DNA of 32,918 nucleotides. It comes from Caldithrix abyssi DSM 13497. Its GTDB lineage: Bacteria > Electryoneota > AABM5-125-24 > Hatepunaeales > Hatepunaeaceae. Of this stretch, positions 27,674-32,918 are shown one piece after another. The stretch lies in NCBI GenBank assembly GCA_945865405.1, contig CAMBDS010000028.1:1-32918 (forward strand). The letters are read 5' to 3'. Both the position numbers and the translations under genes were made by a program. Every line of letters starts with the position of its first letter. Position 1 is the stretch's first letter. The notes under the pieces were generated by a model. It made no database searches, was not told the DNA's origin, and was given only the letters and a program-made list of their open reading frames with translations.

Positions 27674-28210
27674 TTAATTGCCCTGAAATTTTGGCATGGT
27701 ACTGCCACAGAACGCCGCCAATTCGAGCTTGGCGTAAAGTTCATGCGGAATCGAAGGGCCTTTTGCGCTACAATGCTGATTAAACAGATCAGTCAACAAT
27801 TCCGCCACCTGGTCGGCGGTTCGTGACTCGATGTCTCTTCGGTGTACCATCGCGGCTAACTTCCCGTCCTTAAACAGTGCCATGGCAGGGCTTGAAGGCG
27901 GAAGCGGCGCGAGAATTTCGCGTAGTCTGGCAACGGCAGCCTTCTCCATACCAGCAAAAACTGTATAGAGTCTATCGGGTATGCGAGAGTTCTGAAGTGC
28001 CGACGCAACACCGGGTCTGGCGTTTCCAGCAGCACATCCACAGACGCTATTCAGCACAACGAGTGCCGTACTTTGTGATGTACTCGCTTCGAGAAGTGCC
28101 GCATCGACCTCCTCGGGGGTCAGCAGTTCTTTGAAACCGACATCGGTAAGTTCCTTACGTATCGGTAAAACTGCAACCGGATCGTAGGTAGGTCGCTCAA
28201 TGGTGATCAT
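27674..28210 (-). CDS. BrxA/BrxB-family bacilliredoxin-like protein
   Basis: This 178-residue protein matches the bacilliredoxin (YphP/YqiW) family. It has 'IRKELTDVGFKELLTPEEVDA' and the active-site block VVLNSVCGCAAGNARPG with Cys57-Gly-Cys59. It also has 'PDRLYTVFAGMEKAAVARLREIL' and 'PPSSPAMALFKDGKLAAMVHRRDIE'. BrxA/BrxB remove bacillithiol from oxidised protein thiols in Firmicutes; homologues in other phyla may act with other thiols. After the normal end near 'LLTDLFNQHC' there is an extra segment of about 31 residues with another cysteine (AAFCGST, near 168). The gene lies 3 nt after the IscA-like gene and leads into the DUF2480/HMA genes. Confidence 0.93.
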   Translation of the reverse strand: MITIERPTYDPVAVLPIRKELTDVGFKELLTPEEVDAALLEASTSQSTALVVLNSVCGCAAGNARPGVASALQNSRIPDRLYTVFAGMEKAAVARLREILAPLPPSSPAMALFKDGKLAAMVHRRDIESRTADQVAELLTDLFNQHCSAKGPSIPHELYAKLELAAFCGSTMPKFQGN

Positions 28211-28213
28211 GAA

Positions 28214-28537
28214 TTATCCGCAAAATGATTTGCCGCACCCGCAGGTCTTGGTGGCATTGGGGTTAAAGAAGGTGAAGCCGGAATTCATCAAGTCGGTTGA
28301 AAAATCGAGTGTTGAACCGTCAAGATGAGGAACACTATCATGATCGACAAGGACTTTGATACCGGATGATTCATAGATTTGGTCGCCATCAAGGATCTGG
28401 TCATCGAGCGCAAGGAAGTACTCGAGGCCTGAACATCCACCGCCCTGAACGCCAATGCGAAGGTGTGAGCCTGGCTGATTTTGTTCTGTGATAAGATTCT
28501 TGATCTGCTTGACCGCTGTTTCGGTTACTGTTATCAT
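28214..28537 (-). CDS. HesB/IscA-family iron-sulfur cluster carrier
   Basis: From the ATG at 28537 the protein has 107 residues, normal for A-type carriers. It starts MITVTETAVKQIKNLI. The three cluster-binding cysteines are present: Cys35 in GGGCSGLEY, and Cys99 and Cys101 in TCGCGKSF; a fourth, Cys106, follows. A-type carriers accept Fe-S clusters from Suf or Isc scaffolds and deliver them to apoproteins. The open frame continues 76 codons upstream to 28765, but that part resembles no protein and overlaps the divergent coaD start, so it is excluded. This is the first gene of the minus-strand operon with bacilliredoxin, DUF2480 and HMA proteins. Confidence 0.94.
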   Translation of the reverse strand: MITVTETAVKQIKNLITEQNQPGSHLRIGVQGGGCSGLEYFLALDDQILDGDQIYESSGIKVLVDHDSVPHLDGSTLDFSTDLMNSGFTFFNPNATKTCGCGKSFCG

Positions 28538-28702
28538 CTCAATACTGTAATTTGGATTGTTGATTAGAATCGTGCCATATTGTAACGGCACCACGTTCGA
28601 GCATGTAATACGATTGTCCTGAAAAGACGTGGGGGAATATCTCCTTTGGTTGATGTTTGTTAGTATTAATGTAACTGCTTTCAATTCATCAAGCCACGTC
28701 TT

Positions 28703-28731
28703 GTCGAAAGAAGACAAAGTTTGTAAATTAT
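28703..28731 (+). promoter_or_regulatory. Possible promoter for coaD
   Basis: TTGTCG (28703-28708) and TAAATT (28726-28731) are 17 nt apart, with the -10 ending 13 nt before the coaD ATG. The match to the consensus is only moderate. If real, it would give a very short or leaderless mRNA, which agrees with the lack of a good Shine-Dalgarno before that ATG. Confidence 0.35.
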
Positions 28732-28744
28732 TTCCCATACTAAG

Positions 28745-29263
28745 ATGAAAAACAACAATAATCACTCAGACAAGAGCAAGCGAATTGCTATTTACCCGGG
28801 TACCTTCGATCCGATTACCTTCGGGCATATCGATATTATCCGCCGCGCCGCACCTATATTCGAAAAAGTACTGGTGACGCTCGCAGTGAACAGCTCAAAA
28901 TTGCCTCTATTCACTATCGATGAACGGATCGAGATGATCCATCGCGCAATTGAGGGAATCGAGGGCGTCGAAGTCGCGATGTCGAAAGGTTTGGTGGTCG
29001 ATTACGCCAACTCGGTTGGTGCTACTGTCTTAATCAGAGGATTAAGAGCTGTCAGTGATTTCGAATATGAGTTCCAGATCGCACTGATGAATCGCAAACA
29101 GCAATCCGGTGTCGATACTGTCTTCCTGATGCCTGATGAACGGTACACCTACCTCAGTTCAAGCCTCATCAAAGAGATAGCGCGACATGGTGGATCGGTC
29201 GATGAATTCGTTCCTGACTTTGTTGCTCATCAATTGAAATCCAAGTTCCAAAATAACTCTTAA
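28745..29263 (+). CDS. coaD: Phosphopantetheine adenylyltransferase
   Basis: The protein has 172 residues, about ten more than usual because of a polar N-terminus (MKNNNNHSDKSK). It transfers AMP from ATP to 4'-phosphopantetheine, the penultimate step of coenzyme A synthesis. The nucleotidyltransferase motif YPGTFDPITFGHIDIIRRA includes the (T/H)xGH signature. 'LIRGLRAVSDFEYEFQIALMNR' binds phosphopantetheine, and 'YTYLSSSLIKEIARHGG' carries the ISSS-type motif. It is immediately upstream of pta, another CoA/acetyl metabolism gene, on the same strand (19-nt gap). Confidence 0.97.
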   Translation: MKNNNNHSDKSKRIAIYPGTFDPITFGHIDIIRRAAPIFEKVLVTLAVNSSKLPLFTIDERIEMIHRAIEGIEGVEVAMSKGLVVDYANSVGATVLIRGLRAVSDFEYEFQIALMNRKQQSGVDTVFLMPDERYTYLSSSLIKEIARHGGSVDEFVPDFVAHQLKSKFQNNS

Positions 29264-29282
29264 GTATTTATATCACAAAGCA

Positions 29283-31391
29283 ATGAAAAATATCTACATC
29301 TCTGCAACAGAACCGCGTAGCGGCAAAAGTGCCGTCGCGCTTGGTCTTTACAAATTACTCAGTGAAACAACTGATAAGATTGGTTTCCTGAAACCGATAG
29401 GTCGAAACGACGGTGATACAATCGACGCTGATATCACTCTTGTTAAAGAGTTATTCGATATCGATGCATCGCACGAACTCATCTCTCCAGTAGGAATGAA
29501 CGAGGCAAAAAGCTACATCGCGTCTGGTAACACAGACGGCTTGCTGACAAAAATACTCCGAGCCAGCCACACCATCAGCGACGGTTGCGACATAACTATT
29601 GTCGAAGGAACCGATTTTACCGGCACTATATCCGCTCTCGAGTTCGATATAAACGCCGATATTTCCAAGACGCTCGACGCACCGGTGATTATGGTCGCAA
29701 ATGGTCAGGGGCGTTCGGTTGAAGAGATTATCAGTCAGGTCAACGCCGCCCGTCAATCTTTCGATGCACGAGGTTGCGATTTCATCGGAGCTATCGTAAC
29801 GAAGATCGATCCAGAAAATCTCGAAAGTATTAACACCGCCTTGGAAACAGCATTTTCGCGCACCAAACTTGATCTTCTGGGAATATTTCCGTATGACCCG
29901 CTTCTGGGCAGACCGAGGATGAGGGAGATCGCCACCAAAATTGGCGCGAAAGTGCTTTTCGGGTCTGAGTACCTGAACAACCTCGTCTCAGAGACAAAGG
30001 TTGCCGCAATGACCATCGGCAACGTCCTCGGCAGGCTGAGCGACGGCATGTTATTGATAACCCCTGGTGACAGAGACGATATGATACTTGCCGCGATGGT
30101 ATCGAGGGTTTCTGGAACTTATCCCAACATTTCCGGGGTAGTGCTAACAGGCGGGCTTGAACCAGCTGATTCCATCAAGAAATTGATCGGTGGTTTGACA
30201 GGGTTCAGTATCCCTATCCTTCAACTTCCGATGGACACGTTCGAATCGGCAATAAAGATTAGCCAAATGGAGGTCTCGCTATACGCAGATGACAGCCAGA
30301 AAATCGAAGCCCTTTATCGTGCCACACGCAAGTATGTAAAGCGAGCCAAATTAGACAATTATCTGAACTTGGTGCGAACTCCGAAACAGACTCCTATTGC
30401 CTTCCTGAACGACCTTATCGAAAGATCACAGGGGCAACGGATGCGTGTGGTTCTGCCTGAGGGTGAAGAAGACCGTACTCTTAAAGCAGTTGCCAGAGTC
30501 CTCGAGGAGAAAATGGCTGATGTAATTCTCCTTGGAGATCCTAAAACAATAAAAGAGAAAGCTATCCGTCTCGATGCAAAAATCGACGGAGCTGTGATCT
30601 TAGACCCGGCGAATTCAGAGCGGCTTGAAGCCTATACTGACGCCTACTACGAGATGCGCAAGCATAAAGGAATCACACGGGATCATGCTCACGACGTTAT
30701 GATCGATCCTATCTACTTCGGCACTATGATGGTCGAACTGGGAGATGCAGATGGTCTTGTCTCAGGTGCGGTTCATACAACCCGCCACACAATTACCCCC
30801 GCGTTCCAGATCATCAAGACAATGCCCGGTATCTCACTTGTTTCAAGCATCTTCTTTATGTGTCTCGAGGATAGAGTATTGGTTTATGGTGACTGTGCAA
30901 TCAACCCAAATCCTTCGGCTGATGAACTTGCCGACATTGCAATTTCTTCATCTGAAACAGCCACTGCTTTCGGTTTCGAACCGTTGATCGCCATGTTATC
31001 ATATTCGACGGGTACCTCTGGTATCGGGCCCGAAGTCGAACGAGTCGCTCAGGCTACTGAATTTGTAAGGCAAAAGGCTCCCGGTTTAAAGGTGGAAGGT
31101 CCTATACAATACGATGCGGCTATTTCACTGGAAACTGCAAAGACGAAATTACCGGATAGTTCGGTTGCGGGGAGGGCAAACATTTTCATCTTTCCGGACT
31201 TAAACTCTGGGAATACTGCCTATAAAGCAGTTCAACGTTCGGCTCACGCCATTGCCGTAGGACCGGTGCTGCAAGGTCTCAATAAACCGGTTAATGATTT
31301 ATCGAGAGGATGCCTTGTTGAAGATATTGTTTACACAATCGCCATAACAGCCATTCAGGCTCAAGATGTTTTAAAAAAGGCAAAGCCCTAA
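29283..31391 (+). CDS. pta: Phosphate acetyltransferase, long form
   Basis: This 702-residue enzyme has the E. coli-type three-part layout. An N-terminal P-loop/BioD-like domain ('IYISATEPRSGKSAVALGLYKLL', residues 1-205) is followed by a DRTGG domain (about 220-330). The catalytic PTA/PTB domain occupies about 375-700 ('RMRVVLPEGEEDRTLKAVARVLEE', 'GLVSGAVHTTRHTITPAFQIIKT', 'MLSYSTGTSGIGPEVERV', 'VEGPIQYDAAIS'). It converts acetyl-CoA and phosphate to acetyl phosphate and CoA, linking central metabolism with acetate and ATP production. No ackA lies in the window. The ribosome-binding site before the ATG is weak. Confidence 0.97.
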   Translation: MKNIYISATEPRSGKSAVALGLYKLLSETTDKIGFLKPIGRNDGDTIDADITLVKELFDIDASHELISPVGMNEAKSYIASGNTDGLLTKILRASHTISDGCDITIVEGTDFTGTISALEFDINADISKTLDAPVIMVANGQGRSVEEIISQVNAARQSFDARGCDFIGAIVTKIDPENLESINTALETAFSRTKLDLLGIFPYDPLLGRPRMREIATKIGAKVLFGSEYLNNLVSETKVAAMTIGNVLGRLSDGMLLITPGDRDDMILAAMVSRVSGTYPNISGVVLTGGLEPADSIKKLIGGLTGFSIPILQLPMDTFESAIKISQMEVSLYADDSQKIEALYRATRKYVKRAKLDNYLNLVRTPKQTPIAFLNDLIERSQGQRMRVVLPEGEEDRTLKAVARVLEEKMADVILLGDPKTIKEKAIRLDAKIDGAVILDPANSERLEAYTDAYYEMRKHKGITRDHAHDVMIDPIYFGTMMVELGDADGLVSGAVHTTRHTITPAFQIIKTMPGISLVSSIFFMCLEDRVLVYGDCAINPNPSADELADIAISSSETATAFGFEPLIAMLSYSTGTSGIGPEVERVAQATEFVRQKAPGLKVEGPIQYDAAISLETAKTKLPDSSVAGRANIFIFPDLNSGNTAYKAVQRSAHAIAVGPVLQGLNKPVNDLSRGCLVEDIVYTIAITAIQAQDVLKKAKP

Positions 31392-31458
31392 AATATCAAC
31401 AGGAACTATCGTTTTTCGGCACACGATTTGCTAAATTAGTGCATTGGGATGAATTCGA

Positions 31459-31493
31459 CTGCCATATGACAGGAATCACTGTCAATATGGCAG
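31459..31493. repeat. Inverted repeat upstream of the fmdB-like gene
   Basis: CTGCCATATGACAG (31459-31472) and CTGTCAATATGGCAG (31479-31493) form a 14-bp stem with a single extra A and a 6-nt loop. There is no U tract, so termination of pta is unlikely unless a factor helps. It ends about 46 nt before the fmdB-like ATG and may be an operator or a regulatory mRNA stem. Confidence 0.75.
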
Positions 31494-31539
31494 ATTTCAA
31501 CCACATTATTAGCAATTTCAGAATGGAAACTCTCGTTCT

Positions 31540-31839
31540 ATGCCGACGTACGAATATCAGTGCTTTGACTGCGGAGAGAAGGTCGAATATTTTCAAAGCA
31601 TGCAAGAGTCTCCGATCACAGAGTGTCCAACCTGTCATGGGAAATTGGGTCGCCTGGTTTCGGGTGGTACGGGATTGATATTTAAGGGGAGCGGTTTTTA
31701 TATCAACGATTACAAGAAATCCAATAATTCTCTGACGCCTCTGACCAACGGGAAGATCACTACCTCAGAGATTAAGTCGGATTCAAAGCCAGGAGAACAA
31801 AAATCCACTGAAACAAAAACGGTAACTACAGAAAATTAA
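31540..31839 (+). CDS. FmdB-family zinc-ribbon protein
   Basis: The protein has 99 residues. The first 60 are a typical FmdB regulatory-protein zinc ribbon: MPTYEYQCFDCG with Cys8 and Cys11, then CPTCHG with Cys29 and Cys32, followed by the family's 'FKGSGFYINDY'. The tail (about 65-99) is polar and Lys/Thr/Glu-rich, probably disordered. Members are widespread and presumed to bind zinc; the family name comes from a formamidase operon gene, but the molecular role is unclear. It is followed by two small genes on the same strand. Confidence 0.93.
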   Translation: MPTYEYQCFDCGEKVEYFQSMQESPITECPTCHGKLGRLVSGGTGLIFKGSGFYINDYKKSNNSLTPLTNGKITTSEIKSDSKPGEQKSTETKTVTTEN

Positions 31840-31876
31840 TTTCTAACGTTGATCCCTTCTTCTCAGGAATATTTGC

Positions 31877-32080
31877 TTGAAAAAACTGATCTTCGATTCC
31901 ATGCCCGATCTCAAAAAAATGATCGATATATTCGAAAAACATAATCTTGAGTACAGCTGGCATTTTCTTAATAAACGGTACGAGATTCATCTTGGTGATA
32001 CCAATCCGGATCATGTCAAATTGATACTCAAGAACATGGGTAATACTATTCCTTTCAAATGGGGTGATTACTATTGGTAA
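31877..32080 (+). CDS. Small hypothetical protein
   Basis: This 67-residue protein begins at TTG with AGGAA 8 nt upstream; an ATG at 31901 would make it 8 residues shorter. The sequence is charged, with an amphipathic first half (MPDLKKMIDIFEKHNLEYSW) and an aromatic end (PFKWGDYYW). No family is recognised and there is no signal peptide or cysteine. Its position 37 nt after the fmdB-like gene and 28 nt before the next one supports co-transcription. Confidence 0.6.
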   Translation: MKKLIFDSMPDLKKMIDIFEKHNLEYSWHFLNKRYEIHLGDTNPDHVKLILKNMGNTIPFKWGDYYW

Positions 32081-32108
32081 ACCAAATTAAGACTATTGAG
32101 AGCTTCAA

Positions 32109-32444
32109 ATGAGAATCCCGAAAGAACTTCCCAAGCCAATGTTCATTAGAGCTAACGATTATGTTACCATAATGGGTGCAGATTATATAGTCAAGCGCAA
32201 TGAATTCAATCAGATGGTTGAGGTGATTGGCAGAGTTGCACGTCGGCTTCCTGCTGAAAAGGAAATCATTTGGGCACTGAAGGCTCGTCGTCCGGTAGCC
32301 TGTTGGGGAGCGAAGTACTTTATGTATGAGTTTATCGATCAGGAAGTCATTGACCCTATCAAAGCTGCCATCTGGGAAGCAGATCGTCGCCGGGGTATTC
32401 CTGTACCAGATGCCAAACTTACCAATACTTCCATGTACGATTAG
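32109..32444 (+). CDS. Hypothetical protein
   Basis: This 111-residue soluble protein has no family I recognise. It starts 'MRIPKELPKPMFIRANDYVTIMGADYIVKRNEF' and contains a basic region (VARRLPAEKEIIWALKARRP) and 'VACWGAKYFMYEFIDQEVIDP'. A weak GAGAG lies 6 nt before the ATG. It is the last gene of the fmdB-like group, directly before a strong terminator, which supports it being a real gene. Confidence 0.72.
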   Translation: MRIPKELPKPMFIRANDYVTIMGADYIVKRNEFNQMVEVIGRVARRLPAEKEIIWALKARRPVACWGAKYFMYEFIDQEVIDPIKAAIWEADRRRGIPVPDAKLTNTSMYD

Positions 32445-32460
32445 TCAATCCAATAAAGAC

Positions 32461-32497
32461 AAAAAAACAGTCCGTCAATAGATGGACTGTTTTTTTT
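32461..32497. terminator. Strong bidirectional Rho-independent terminator
   Basis: AACAGTCCGTC pairs with GATGGACTGTT around an AATA loop (32466-32491), flanked by an A run before and eight T residues after. The A/T flanks make it work in both directions. It lies between the convergent 32109 gene and the HEAT-repeat gene. Confidence 0.92.
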
Positions 32498-32519
32498 GTT
32501 TATGGTTGTCTGCGGTGTT

Positions 32520-32918
32520 CTACTTATCACCCTCTCGTAATACTCTGGCGTATGCAGCCTTGACGACTGGATCGTACTCCTCTTCCATCTGAGCCTCAAT
32601 ACGGAAACGGCCCTTTTTGTTGGAGTTTCTGTACATCGCTGCCACTGCTTCCGATCTTAGAGTCGGATCGTCGCTTCCGAGATAATCATCGATTATGTTC
32701 AAGGCTTTTCTTCGTGCGTCTTTGTCTGAGGTCAAAGAACTATCGGAGAGTGACTTCGCTATCCTACCCAAGGCATTAATCGCCAGCCCCTTACCAACGA
32801 CTTTTTCCTGATGAAGATAATCGCTTAGGGGCGAAATAGCTCGTTTCCCGTAGCCAACTACCGCCTCCCACGCCGAGGCTCTCACGCTGAACATGGGATC
32901 GTTCAGTTGGCTCACGAC
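32520..32918 (-). CDS. HEAT-repeat protein (partial, N-terminus outside window)
   Basis: The frame is open from the right window edge to the stop at 32520, giving about 133 codons of the C-terminal part. It shows HEAT/PBS-lyase-type helical repeats: 'DPMFSVRASAWEAVVGYGKRAISPL', 'GKGLAINALGRIA', 'DPTLRSEAVAAMY' and 'YDPVVKAAYARVL', each with the D-x-x-V/L-R-x-x-A pattern. Such repeats form curved scaffolds for protein binding; no specific role can be assigned. A GTG at 32915 is in frame but is probably internal, since the repeat pattern already runs there. Confidence 0.85.
   Translation of the reverse strand, partial: VVSQLNDPMFSVRASAWEAVVGYGKRAISPLSDYLHQEKVVGKGLAINALGRIAKSLSDSSLTSDKDARRKALNIIDDYLGSDDPTLRSEAVAAMYRNSNKKGRFRIEAQMEEEYDPVVKAAYARVLREGDK

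Noticed and set aside
28538-28765. N-terminal extension of the IscA-like protein by 76 residues
   Set aside because: The added sequence resembles no IscA homologue, overlaps the divergent coaD start and lacks a ribosome-binding site. The ATG at 28537 gives the normal family length.

Overview
The window looks like chromosomal DNA from a diderm (two-membrane) bacterium of moderate GC content. The signs of an outer membrane are LolA, three proteins with lipoboxes, a TonB-dependent receptor and a large predicted outer-membrane barrel. SpoVG, the SpoVG/Prs/L25 gene order, a BrxA/BrxB-type bacilliredoxin, a DUF2480 protein, FecR plus CHASE2-cyclase genes and a receptor with a carboxypeptidase-regulatory-like N-domain together suggest an uncultured lineage near the FCB group (a Zixibacteria-like phylum, for example). 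This placement is inference and only moderately secure. There are no transposases, phage genes, integrases or CRISPR arrays.

Region 1-7.9 kb (minus strand) is a housekeeping run in transcription order: 2-phosphosulfolactate phosphatase-like protein, FtsK translocase, LolA, a YbhN-like membrane protein, IspE, SpoVG, tRNA-Gln, Prs and ribosomal L25 (cut by the window edge). Most junctions are tight. The tRNA lies 2 nt after spoVG and about 30 nt before prs. Region 8.0-13.5 kb (minus) holds GcvT, a REC-HD-GYP response regulator and UvrA.

Region 13.7-21.9 kb (plus) is the accessory part. It starts with a lipoprotein behind a near-consensus promoter. A tight cluster follows: a secreted protein with a 37-residue uninterrupted glycine run, a FecR-domain protein and an 874-residue predicted outer-membrane protein. 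A CHASE2 adenylate/guanylate cyclase comes after a terminator. The cluster suggests a cell-surface structure with sensing, but its function is unknown.

Region 21.9-25.6 kb (plus) is a B12-controlled unit: a sigma70-like promoter, a cobalamin riboswitch ending in a hairpin that covers the Shine-Dalgarno sequence, a BtuB-like TonB-dependent receptor and a beta-propeller lipoprotein. A small lipoprotein and a membrane protein follow, ending at a perfect 17-bp-stem bidirectional terminator.

Region 26.7-28.5 kb (minus) is a compact operon for Fe-S, thiol and metal handling: an IscA-like carrier, bacilliredoxin, an unknown protein, DUF2480 and an HMA metallochaperone. Divergent from it (plus) are CoaD, a long-form Pta, an FmdB zinc ribbon and two small unknown proteins, closed by a strong terminator. 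A HEAT-repeat protein runs off the right edge on the minus strand.
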